Source: Arachis hypogaea (taxonomy: Eukaryota > Streptophyta > Magnoliopsida > Fabales > Fabaceae). From it: 64,000 bases of DNA. The translations under genes and the position numbers were made by a program. The DNA lies in the NCBI RefSeq assembly GCF_003086295.3, contig NC_092050.1:153022699-153086698 (forward strand). The letters are read 5' to 3'. Within the stretch, counting starts at the first letter, position 1. Each line of letters begins with the position of its first letter. This document shows positions 50,074 to 61,199 of this stretch, piece by piece. The notes under the pieces are model-generated. The model was not told the DNA's origin. It did no database searches and saw only the letters and a program-made list of their open reading frames with translations.

Positions 50074-51167
50074 TCATTCATCACACAATGCTTGCATGAG
50101 CTCAACTGGAGAAGCCCATATGGGAAGATCAAACAGAGATTTTTTAAACTGCCCTTCTCGCTTAAAGCACACTGATTCTGCTACGTTACATAAATTTGAA
50201 ATGTCTTGGATTATAGCTTCCTGGGTTTCCACCTGCATGTTTAACCAGTTCTCCAAATTATTATATGAAGTAAAGCCTACAAATACCCATGATCTAAAAC
50301 ACTTGTTATTCTAAATATTAATTCTAATAATGTACTACTATTAATCTAATTTGTGCTGACGTTTGACCTACCACAGGATAAAAGCTCTTATAACATTAGT
50401 TTTGCAACTCGAAAAACCTGGAACAGATTCTTAACAATTGTCAGAACAACATTTAGCTCCTTGATGAATTCTCCACACACTTATGCTAAGAAGAACAAAG
50501 TTATTATTGCAACTAGCTTGATTAAAAGACTAAAGGCCCTCTTCCAGAAGCACCAAATTAGGGCAATTAGGTTTAGACCAAGCTTCCTGATAAAGAAGCT
50601 GATTCGCGAGCAAGAGCTACAAAATTGGGAGTACTATTCACTTTAATATCAGTTTAATTAATAGAATTTACAATCTTTCTGGTGAAAGAATAGTGGGCTT
50701 TTATTTTCCCCCATTAGAATTCGAAACCAAAACGAAGAAAACATTATAGCAATGCCGAAATTACAAGACCCAATGTTCAAATATGTTACCTGCAAGAGAA
50801 GCTCATCAAGCAAGGACCCACCAACGGAATCCGTCGAAGAAGTGGAAGGGAGCGAAGATGGGTCTCGCGTTTGCTCCTCCGAAGCGCGTTGTTCTTGTTG
50901 CCGTTGTTGCTGTTGCTGCAACGCTGCGTTTTGCATTGCACGCAAGGTGTTCGACAATGTGTCCCACTCGCGGATCTCATTCTCGTACTTCGATTTCAGC
51001 TTCAGCAGCGTTCGCTTCTTCCTCTCCCTTCGCCGGCTCTCATTCTCCGCCGCCGCCGCTGCCTCTGCATTCTCCACTGCCGTCGACGACGGATCTATAC
51101 GGCGGCGTTTGCGCTTGTAGACGAATCCATCGTCGTTACAAAGCTCCCATTCGTCATCTTCTTCCAT
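50074..51167 (-). CDS. Uncharacterised plant protein, 178 aa, 2 exons
   Basis: Exon 1 is 51167-50790 and exon 2 is 50232-50074, joined at CTTGCAG|GT and ATGCAG|GTGGAAACC; 537 nt including the stop. The N-terminus MEEDDEWELCNDDGFVYKRK is acidic and then has a nuclear-localisation-like KRKRRR (residues 19-24). An Ala/Glu/Arg-rich segment (AAAAAENESRRRERKKR) and KYENEIREWDTLSNTLRAMQ form a probable coiled coil, followed by a Gln tract. The second exon, VETQEAIIQDISNLCNVAES... to LPIWASPVELMQALCDE, looks like conserved helical sequence. I do not recognise the family. The clean splice and a structured second exon argue that it is real. It is divergent from the TruB gene, with about 680 bp between the two starts. 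Confidence 0.7.
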
Positions 51168-51761
51168 GGGAACGAAGAGAAAGTAGAAAAGAGGGGAAAT
51201 TTGGGGGATTCAAAAATTGGAAGGAGTGAGTGGGATACTGTGAGAGCGCGGGATTTTGAGTTTTCACGCTCTTTCTCTCTCTTCGATTTCAAGTTCTTAC
51301 TCTATTTTCTCTCTCTTTTGTTATTTATAAGCAAAGGTTTTATCCTTTTTCATTTGTGCATTATTTTTTATTTTTATCTTTAAAATGTTTCTATACTTTC
51401 AGTACAAAAATATTACATACGGAAACTTAACTTTTTAGCATTTAATGTTTTTTTTTTATATAAAATAATTAACAATATACCTTTTCTATTCTCCTTTTGT
51501 TAGTTACTGTTTCATCATCACTTCGTTATTACTCCAACTATTTCCTCTTGTAATTCAGGTAAATCAAATTGGGAGTTGTAACTGTCAAGTGTTAAGCAAT
51601 CTAAGCAGAAGTTCTAAAATGTTAGATAGCTCTATATGTTTGATTTTCATATACCAAGAATTTCTCAACCTTAATAAACACGAACACTAGCATTTCACCA
51701 GTCCCCTCTGCTTTCACCTTCACGGCTTCACTTGTCACTCAGTGAGAGGAGGTAGCAATTA

Positions 51762-51762
51762 G

Positions 51763-51796
<34 letters not shown>

Positions 51797-51823
51797 TTCT
51801 TCTTCTTCTTCTTCTTCTTCTTC
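51762..51823 (+). repeat. (ATC)n-(TTC)n compound microsatellite in the TruB 5' leader
   Basis: About twelve ATC units followed by nine to ten TTC units end 25 bp before the TruB-gene ATG. It is pyrimidine-rich on the coding strand, so its length could vary among lines and affect the 5' UTR. Confidence 0.9.
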
Positions 51824-51847
51824 ACCACCTCGCTTCTTTCTACTTCA

Positions 51848-54800
51848 ATGGCGAAATCATTCTCTCTAACCCACCACCTTTCCCTCCTACTCCTCCATTC
51901 CCGTTCTCACCGTCTCTTCATCCCCTCCACGACACTCCTCCCTCTCCCTCTTCATCACCATCACCCCTTCTCTCTCTCCCCATTCCACAAATCCCTCTCT
52001 ACCAACCCCACCCCATACCCTCTTCAATACGAACTCATCATAAATCGCCCCGTTCAAAAACACCCACCACGTGTTCGACGAAATGCCCCACAAGCCCTCC
52101 CTGAACCCCACGAACCAGACGAACCTGAGGAACAAGAACCGACTTCGGAGCTTCGCCTTGACAGCTGGGTCGACCGGAAATTGAGCTTTGACTCCGATTC
52201 TGGTCAATCCAGTTCGTCAAATTTGGAACTTGACAAGGCCAAGAGGAAGTACTACAACAAGAGAAGGAAGAGGATGTACGGGTCGGATTCCGAGGAAGAA
52301 GAGGCACGGTTACGGAACGAGGAGAAGTTTGTGGAGCTGAAGCCTGAGGTGGTGGAGCTTCCAACTCTGCACCGTAGAGAAGAAGAGTTGTATTTTTATG
52401 ATGCTTTTGCTTACCCTTGGGAGAAGGAGAAGCACTACAAGATGGTGTATCAGTTGGAGAAGAAGTACTTCCCTAATCAATGCCTTGACAAGGCATTTCT
52501 CAAACCGGGAGAGTCGAATTTGAATGCGAATGCAAATGCAAATTTAAATGAAAATGAAAATGTAGATAGTGGTGTGAGGAGCAAGGGGAAGGGTAGGAAG
52601 ACTGCTGGTGTTAGGGAGGAGAAGAAGGATGATAAGGGTGATAACAAGTTGGTCTTTTTTGATGAGAAGACGGAAGAGGAAAAGAAGGGTGATGGGGGTT
52701 TGGTGAAGGATCTTAGGGAGAAGAAGGTCGAGGAATTCTTTAAGGGCTTGAAGAGAGTTGACAAAAAGGATGGTGAAGTTAGTAGTGTCAATGCAGAGCC
52801 TTTTCTTTCGTCGAGGAGGACTGGACTCCCCCCGGTATGGGACAGTCCACATGGCACTGTGGTTTTGATTAACAAACCAAAGGGTGAGTTAGCGTGACAT
52901 ATTCTCACAACAAGAAAAATAGACTGTGCAATGAACTGCATTCGTAACTGAACTTATTAGCTTTTTTGTGAATGTCCTTTTTATATTTTTAACACAATAG
53001 TTGATGTGTTGAAGATTTTGAGAACTTAAGCGGAAGGGAATGGAATGGAAGAATTTGGAAAGAATGATCTGAATTCTGAATTGATTTCATTCATTTAAGC
53101 CAGCAGACTTCATATATATGAGTTAAATCGTCTAACTAGATACCAGAAAGAGTAACTAACGATTTGTATATTATAATTATGTGTATATTTTAGCTTAGTA
53201 AGAATTTTGCTTGCATGGCATCAGTTTGATTCCCCTTTTGAATTCAAAAGGATAGTTTCTTCCCTGTTGAAAACCTGAGAATCAAAATTGCTTTTTCATG
53301 TGGTTGTTACATTCAATGCAAGTCTAGAAAACTATTCATTGCATGACTCGATGAAAAGGTTGCCTTATGTACATACTGCATGACTAGTGTTGCATCAGTC
53401 ACGACTTGGTGTTGTCATGACTTGGTAGACACTTCTGCTACTCTTAAGTTGTCAGTGTGCAATTCTTTGATTCTTTATGAAACGGGGCCAAAGGCCAGAG
53501 TGCACAATGTTTTGTTGAATACAGTAAATTTGGAATGATTTGAAAGTTTAAGTGTCAAGGTTTATATTTTATCTTTGATGAAAATAAATTGCCGTGTAAA
53601 TTTATGGTAGGCTGGACCTCATTCACAGTTTGTGGTAAGCTGCGCCGTGTTGTTAAAGTAAAAAAGGTTAGTTTTTAGTTACTTCACATTTAAATTTATA
53701 TTAAGATTAACTTTATCATGCAGACTTTTGTGTTCTTTCTCTTATTTATTTATTTATTCTTTTGGGTTTGGGCCTTCTAATTTACAGGTAGGCCATGCTG
53801 GAACACTTGATCCCATGGCTACTGGTTTATTGATTGTTTGTGTTGGAAAAGCAACAAAACTGGTAGACAGGTAATAAAATAATAAAAATCAAGTAGAAAT
53901 TTTTTTCAATCTGAGTACCAGTCGATGTTGATTGTTTCACAATACTACAACTTTCCTTTTTGGTTGTAAATCTTGAACTTTTCTGTTTCAGATATCAAGG
54001 GATGATCAAGGGTTATAGTGGGGTCTTCCGTCTAGGGGAGGCTACTTCAACATGGGATGCTGATTCACCAGTGAGTTTGTCAATTTGTTATTGTTATTTT
54101 GAAGTTTAAGAAACCAAAAATAGATAAACTATAGGTCATCAATATCAGAAGTTAATTAAGTAATTCTTAATGAAGTTTTCCTCTAAAATGACAACTTTGA
54201 ATGGGGAATACAGCTGGATATTGTAATCATATTTAGGGTCTGATTAATTTTTAAGTCCCAGAAGCAAATTATGTAACTCTTCTCCAATTAAAACACTAGA
54301 ACCACAGCTTTGAACAGAGCATCCAGCTGCATATTGTAATATTTGGGGGTTTAAAAATGTTCAAGATAGTGAAAATGGTATAATCAGTGTGTTTATTTAG
54401 GTCATTCAGCGTGAGCCATGGGAACACATCAAAGATGAGGACATAAAGAGAAACGCTGCATCTTTTTGCGGGGAGATTTGGCAAGTTCCTCCTATGTTCT
54501 CTGCTATTAAAGTAAGAACTTTTTCATGCTTAAAAAAATTGATCCCCCCCCCCCCCCAAACACCACACACACATAACTTCTTTATGTTTTGAGATCAGAT
54601 GGTTTGCTTAATGCGAAAGGTGTTAAAATATTCGAAGGTGGTAAACTTATTAACTTATGGGAAACATGATACAAATTGAGACTCTTTGTCGATTTAAATA
54701 TTGGTATTAAATAGTAATTTGAATTATATTATCAGCAAGTATTATCCTTTGTTTCCGAAACAGTTCACGATATGCAATTTCATCCAACTTTTTCCCCTTC

Positions 54801-55838
54801 AAAATGCAGTACTTTATGTTACTTATTTTGAGGCAACTGGTCCATTTGCTTACACATTTTTTCTCATTCATGATAGGTTGGGGGTGAAAGGATGTACGAC
54901 AAGGCGAGGAGAGGAGAAAACGTTGAACTTTCACCTAGACGAATCTCAATACTCCAGTTTGACATAGAGCGCAGCTTGGATGACAGGTAACGTGGGATGC
55001 GCCGATGCAGGAAGCCTCCCAGCCGTGTCTTAAACTTGGCTCTTTAGAATTGATAATTCTGTTGACCATTGACAGTTGTTCAAAACTTGAAATTGACCTC
55101 AGAATACCAAAATCAATCATTATTGCTAATATATTAGCTTCAAACATTAAACACAAAGTTCGGAGACATTGCACCTAACCAATTATTTGCTGAATTGTAA
55201 TCATAATAGTAGCAAATAGTAATATCACTGTCCAAATGAAAGCTTTTATGGTTTTTACTATTATAGGGCCTTCTACAATGGTAATCATTTAGAGTTTTTG
55301 ATTTGTTCTTCTCTTTATCATCATTTGATACACTCGTGTTATATTTTTCCAGACAAAATTTGATTTTTAGGGTGACGTGTTCTAAAGGGACATACATTCG
55401 GTCATTGTGCGCGGATTTTGGGAAGGCTGTTGGCAGGTAGTTATTCTTTATTTAAAAAATTGTGTTCCTTATATCTTCAGCGATGTAATATGTAGAAAAT
55501 TTGTCAACGCTACGTTATAATTTTGTTGTTTATCGGTTTATGTAACTCGGCATGTTACCTGTATGAGAAGTTTATGATTTGATATTTGTCTAGTTACCAA
55601 TACTAAGAAGAATCATTATTTGCTGCAATTTTGCAGTTGCGCCCATTTAACTGCTCTGCGAAGAGATTCAATTGGTGAGTGTCTTTGATCTTCCAAAGCT
55701 CTGAATGTGTTGTTATTTGTGTAAAGCTGTTGCTGAATTCAGCGTGGTTCTCCTCACTTTTCTTCAGGGCAATATTCAGCAGATGATGCTTGGGACTTCC
55801 AAGAACTTGAAGAGGCTATTACCAAAACTTACCTCTAA
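51848..55838 (+). CDS. TruB-family tRNA pseudouridine synthase, organelle-type, 555 aa, 9 exons
   Basis: Coding exons are 51848-52883, 53611-53666, 53788-53870, 53992-54070, 54401-54511, 54877-54986, 55353-55436, 55637-55674 and 55768-55838. All are GT-AG and total 1668 nt in frame. The N-terminus ([20 protein letters not shown], Ser/His-rich) looks like a chloroplast or mitochondrial transit peptide. A long charged plant-specific region follows up to about residue 325. The TruB core then begins at [16 protein letters not shown], with the catalytic motif [14 protein letters not shown] (Asp372), [37 protein letters not shown] and the RNA-binding end [30 protein letters not shown]. There is no PUA domain. 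TruB enzymes make pseudouridine 55 in the tRNA T-loop; organellar location is inferred. Confidence 0.93.
54545..54557 (+). repeat. Poly-C tract in a TruB-gene intron
   Basis: An unbroken C run of about 13-15 bases shortly after the donor of intron 5. Homopolymer length is prone to sequencing error. Confidence 0.8.
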
Positions 55839-56740
55839 CTGTTGTTGATTGGAGCCATGATCTGCAAATTGCTGCGTCTTTCCCTTATTTTGGTAAATAG
55901 ATACGCAGTGGTTTATAAACCGATTTTATGTTTATTCTTTATAGTTTCATTTTTTACCTTCAATGTTCTATTCTTATATGTTTTCTTTTAAGTTATATAG
56001 TCATGATATACTAGGCTCAAAGTCTTCTTCCTTTTTTACCTTTTTAAGTAGATGTAGTAATTGAGCAAGGAAACATTTGACCATTCATTTATACCAACCG
56101 TATGTAAAGGAAAAAAGTAAAAATTCTTGCACAAATTTCACATGTTGTGCCAAAAATGAGTTTCTCATTTTTCATATCAGTTTCTACAATATTGGCTATA
56201 CTTATTTTGTTGAAGTTCAATGTTGGTATAAGTGGTTTAGGAGATTTCCCTCCTCACACCATTTGTATCACCATTAACAATAAACTAGAGATTAAGACTG
56301 ATGTGCAGAGAGCTAAATTAATTATATTATATAGTATAAATTTAAAATGCTAATATTGCTTAGGGACATATTAAATAATATGTAAATTAATATTAAACTT
56401 AGAAATTAATTTGTAAAAAATATTCTACAATATATTCATTTAATTTGACAATTTATATATAATAATATTATTATTCAACAAAAAAGATATACAAAGAAAA
56501 AATATACTGTTTTAATATAGAGAATAATTGTGCTTAACCGTTATTTTATAATTTAATTGAATAATAATATGAATTAAGTTTAATTAATTAAGAAATTTAA
56601 AATTTTGTCTAGTAGCATATAATTATCAATTTAAATTTTATAATGATTGATGATAAATGACAATTTAAAATAAAATAAATTCAAAATTTAATAATTATAA
56701 AAAATTATACATAAATTAGATTATAAATAATAAAAACATT
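55839..56740. other. 3' flank of the TruB gene and AT-rich DNA
   Basis: No gene is seen. The first few hundred bases are the probable 3' UTR; short frames at 56077-56353 have no recognisable domain. Confidence 0.45.
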
Positions 56741-58490
56741 CAATTAAAGTTTATTCACTTGATTTTATATTATTATTTTTTATTTTTATTTTTAAATAGT
56801 TACTTTTGCTTTTTTTTTTAGGTTATATTTAAATACTATGGTACTGTGATGAAACTATTAGATAAAATACAACTATGAATATTATTAAAGTTTTGATAAT
56901 AAAAAAATGAAATTTAATTTTTTAATTTAATTTTTTATGAATTATGATAATATGTATTTTTAACAATATTATTACAATTAAATGATATTAAAAAAAATGT
57001 AAATTATTGAAAGAAAAAAGAAGTGATATATAGATGACAGACACTATATAACTTATGAATACAATTACACAAAGAAATAGAAAAATTAATGAATACAAGC
57101 ATACAATCACCTGATACATACGTTTAGTAAATTTATATATATATATATAAAAAAACTATAGTTATCAACTAAATTTTAGTTGTGCAAAAAATTAGCAAGA
57201 ATGGAGAAAGAGAAAGAGAGAGAGAGAAGTATGAAAGTATGTGAGAGAAGATAAAAAAATGTGTGAAGTGGATGTTGATTTATATAGTAAATATAAAAAT
57301 GAGCGATGAGTATAAAAGGAGAAGGGAAGGAATTAGATTTTAATTAAATTTATACCTATAAAAAAGAATTAACATTAACATTAAAAGTAATAGTGTAACC
57401 TACATAAAAATAAAGGGTAAGAAAATATGAAAAGTTAAGATTAAGAATAAATCCATCCTATAATATTATAGAAAGATAGGTTAATATGATGAGATAAAAA
57501 TACCATGAGAATCCTATGACATAATGCAAGATAGAAGATTATGTCATCTAGCGAAAAAAAAAAAAAAAACTTATGTGGTAACGTAGAGTGAATCAAATGT
57601 TTAAGAATGATTATGAAACTACGTTGTGCTCTCTTTTAATATATTATAATAAGTAATAACAAAATTTAATTGAAGTTTATTCACCTGATTTCATATAATT
57701 ATTTTTTTATTTTTATTCTTTAAATAGTTAATTTTGTTTTTTTTTTTTATGTTTTTAGTTTATATTTAATATTATAGTACAATGATAAAACTATTAGATA
57801 AAATACAAGTATGGATATTATTAATGTTTTGATAATCAAAAATGATATTTAATTTTTTAATTTTATTTTTCATGAATTATGACAACATGTATTTTCATCG
57901 ATATTATTACAACTAAATGATATTAAAAAAATGTAAATTGTTAAAAGGAAAAAGAAGTTATATATAGGCGACAAAGACAATACATAACTCATGAATACAA
58001 TTACACAAAGAAATAGAAAAACTAATGAATACAATCACACAATCACCTAATACATACGTTTGACAAATTAAAAAAAAATAAAAATAAAAAAACTATGGTT
58101 ATGAACTAGATTCTAGTTATGCAAAAAATTAGCAAGAATTGAGAGGGAGAAGGAGAAAGAAAAAGAGGTATGAGATAATGTGAGAAGAGATAAAAAAAGA
58201 AATGTGTGAAGTGAATGTTGATTTATATAGTAAATATAAGAATGAGTAATAAGTATGAAAGAAGAAGAGAAGAAATAAGTTTTTAATTAAATTCATACAT
58301 ATTAAAAAAAATTAATATTAGCATTGAAAACAATAATGTAACCTACATAAAAATAAAGGGTAAGAGAATATAAAAAGTTAAAGTAAAAAAAGAATCCTAT
58401 AATATTATATAAAGATAGGTTATTATGAAGAGATAAAAATACAATGAGAATTCTATGGTATAATGCAAAGATAGAAGTTGTTATTTGTAA
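56740..58490. repeat. Tandem duplication of a ~0.9-kb AT-rich unit
   Basis: Unit 1 (about 56740-57580) and unit 2 (about 57665-58490) share the same order. That order is AAGTTTATTCAC, a TTATTTTT tract, TAAATAGTTA, CTATTAGATAAAATACAA, GGAAAAAGAAGT-like, GACAGACACTATATAA/GACAAAGACAATACATAA, AATACAATTACACAAAGAAATAGAAAAA, AGCAAGAATTGAGA/AATGGAGA, GTGTGAAGTG.ATGTTGATTT and AAAATAAAGGGTAAGA. The offset is about 920 bp with moderate divergence. No coding potential. Confidence 0.75.
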
Positions 58491-58544
58491 CCGTTATAGT
58501 TTCCATTGTAATATCTGATTACATAAAAAAAAATGAAAAAGTAT

Positions 58545-59675
58545 GAGGAGCCAATGTATATTTTATACAATATATACAATTGGGTTAAATTGAAATTAGA
58601 ATTAAATTAGAGGCAATTAATCAATTTTGAGTAGTTTCCAATTTAAAGTTTGAATTAAATCATGATTCCCGTTAGTTATGGTAATTAATTAATTTTGAGT
58701 AGTTATGGTAATTAATTAATTTTGAGTAGTTTTCCATTTAAAATTTGAATCAAATCATGATTTCCGTCAGAATCAAATTAGGATTATCTCCCTCTCTCAA
58801 TACGGTGTAAACTCTTCTCTCACTCTCTCCTCGAAGCAAAAACTAGTACAGTGCCACCACGGCTACCATTCGCTGTCGGACATCGCGCCGACACTCTTCC
58901 GACTGGCGCCGTCGTCTGCACAGGCCACCGTACGTAGAGAGGACGCGCATATTGTGTGAGTCGAGCTCGCAGCAACGCAGCAACCCGGACGTCCAGCGCC
59001 TCCATCACAGCCGGTTTGTGCCTTCTTCCTGTCGCCGGATGTTCACTTTCTCTGTGAACGTGGATGGTTATTCTTGGGTGCTTAGTTGTAGACGATGATT
59101 GCTGGTTATGATTTATACACGTTCACATTGGATGTTCGTTTTTGTATGATTTTGGATGTTCACTTTCTCAGTTTTCGTGGATGTTTATTCTTCGAGTAAT
59201 TCAACAAGACCCTGGCAGCAGCGCTGGATGATGCGAGCGCTGGATTCGGGGCTGCAACTCACGTCGATGACGCTGACAGTTGCAGGTCACGGATGTTCGG
59301 CCGCGTGAGGAGTGACGGAGGTTCTTCCGGCGAGGGCGTTGGCGCAAGGAGGCGGAGCGCAACAGTTCCGGTCGGCAGGAACGGAAGCTACACGTCACGC
59401 AGAAACAGAGCGGTAGAATGCAGGTTGCTGCGCACATGGCGGAGTGGCGAAGAAAGGGGGTTTTTCTACGGAACAAACAATGGGTTTTTTGGAGGGTAGG
59501 TAATGGTGGGTGATGAAGGGTTAATGTGAAAAAATTTGGAGTAAATTGGGGGTAGAAATCACAAAAAGCAACTAGAAATTAGGGATAATAATGTTTAATT
59601 TACATTATTAATATATATTAGGCCAAATAAACAGCCAATTGTACATATTGTATAGATACCTTATTGTCTCTCTAG
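58545..59675. mobile_element. TIR-type DNA element with GC-rich core
   Basis: The left end (GAGGAGCCAATGTAT, then TATACAATATATACAATTGG) is matched by the reverse complement of the right end (GAGAGACAATAAGGTAT, CTATACAATATGTACAATTGG). The core (58800-59480) is strikingly GC-rich for this window, with CG-rich open frames on both strands that have no recognisable domain. A 29-bp direct duplication (TTATGGTAATTAATTAATTT with GAGTAG) lies at 58676-58735. Similar text flanks the element outside both ends (GTTATTTGTAACCGTTA-like at 58478 and GTTATTTATGACCGTTA at 59728). No target duplication was found. Confidence 0.5.
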
Positions 59676-59924
59676 TAGGACTAAAAAAAAATTATGTATT
59701 TAAATGTACATATATTTATATTGTTCTTTGTTATTTATGACCGTTAAAGTTATTGTTGTAATATCTAATTATATAAAATATAATTATGTTATATTTAATT
59801 ATATTTAAAAATTCGTTTAGTTACATTTTAAAACTATTGTTACAATTGATTATATGTAAAATAGATTGGTTATCCTAACTTTAGTAGAAGCTTAACAAAA
59901 TTTATACGTTTATTTTTTATTTCT

Positions 59925-60160
59925 TGTAACATTTGATTATTTTAGTGGGATCTTAAGAATAAATTAATTTTTTCTTGTACATTGAATTTTATTAAGTGTA
60001 ACGTTTTATAATTTTAATGGAAACTTAAGATGAAATTTACATTGATTTTAGTGAGACCTTTATTAGGCGTAACGTTTCATAATTTTAATGGGACCTTAAG
60101 GTAGAATTGACATTGATGTATTCCTAGTAACGTTTGATAAATTTAATGGGACGTTAAGGT
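59925..60160 (+). repeat. Four degenerate ~56-73-bp direct repeats
   Basis: The motif GTAACGTTTNATAATTTTAA followed by TGGGANCTTAAG recurs at about 59925, 59998, 60068 and 60124. Three of the copies are followed by a TTGACATTGAT-like stretch. Non-coding, origin unknown. Confidence 0.6.
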
Positions 60161-60635
60161 GTAAAAAATAAATAATGAGATATATGAAGAGAGGAGTAAA
60201 AAGTTACCAATGAATCTAAAGCCACTTAAGTTGACGGGCATCATGTTAAAAATCTAGGAGACTAAGAATAAATTTAGAAGTTATCTTTAGCTCGCTTTTA
60301 ATATATTACTAATAAATAGTTATACATAGCTCTTAATTTAATGCTGTCCAAGTTGGTAGTATTAAACTTATTTGTTAAGAATTAATTTGTTATGATTCTG
60401 TTAAGAGTAGTCAGCATCAGTTATAGTAAGTTAGTGACTACTATAGTTAGTCCGAGTTCCCGTAGATAATCAATTAGAAGTGGAGTTAACTAGTTGAAAA
60501 ATAGGTCCGTTTTAAGAAAAAAAAAAAACGAAAACAATCTCTTACTACTCTAATTTTTTTAATTTCAAAATTAGAAATAAAAAAGAATTGATTGAGTTAG
60601 CTTATATTATAGTTGGTCCTTAGATTTTTTTTTTA

Positions 60636-61090
60636 TTATCGCACCGCTATAAGATCGGCTATGCGGTATGGTACGGAGTGTTGGGCGGCTAAAGGGGAGC
60701 ACGAACATAAGCTGAGTGTGGCAGAGATGAAGATGTTGAGATGGATGAGTGATCATACGCGATTGGATAAAATAAGGAATGAAGATATAAGGGAGAGAGT
60801 TGGAGTAGCACCCATTGTGAAAAAGATGGTTGAATTGCGTCTCAGGTGGTTTGGACATGTGAGAAGAAGACCGATAGAACATCCAGTCAGGAGGGTGGAT
60901 GAGATGGAAGATGGACAAAGGGCGAAAGGCAGAGGAAGACCTAAGAAGACCATCCATGAGGTAGTCAAACGAGATTTACATGTAAACGGTCTCTTTGTAG
61001 ACATGATACATGACAGAGCACAATGGCGTCGTTTGATTCATGTAGCTGACCCCACTTAGTGGGACAAGGCTTTATTGTTGTTGTTGTATT
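60636..61090 (+). pseudogene. RTE-type LINE, 5'-truncated 3' end with TTG tail
   Basis: The frame reads RSAMRYGTECWAAKGEHEHK, LSVAEMKMLRWMSDHTRLDK, IRNEDIRERVGVAPIVKKMV, ELRLRWFGHVRRRPIEHPVR, GRGRPKKTIHEVVKRDL, DRAQWRRLIHVADPT and a stop. This is the well-known C-terminus of plant RTE-clade LINE reverse transcriptases. It is followed by GGGACAAGGCTTTATTGTTG and a (TTG)n tail ending near 61088, the hallmark RTE 3' end. The open frame is intact over about 140 codons, so this is a relatively young, 5'-truncated insertion. Confidence 0.9.
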
Positions 61091-61199
61091 TCGTAATTCT
61101 CTTGCCTTTCATTCAATTTTTTCACTCGTTATGAGAGCACACACAAATTCATCGCTCCAAACTCACTTTCATCATTGTGCTACATGAATAAGAACAAAC

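Noticed and set aside
50783..51383. Plus-strand frames of 148 and 170 codons
   Set aside because: Shadows of the minus-strand exon 51167-50790; GC-rich coding DNA keeps several frames open.
52477..52941. 154-codon minus-strand open frame
   Set aside because: Antisense shadow of the first TruB-gene exon.
58820..59499. Arg-rich open frames in the GC-rich island
   Set aside because: No domain, both strands open, and located within a proposed transposon.
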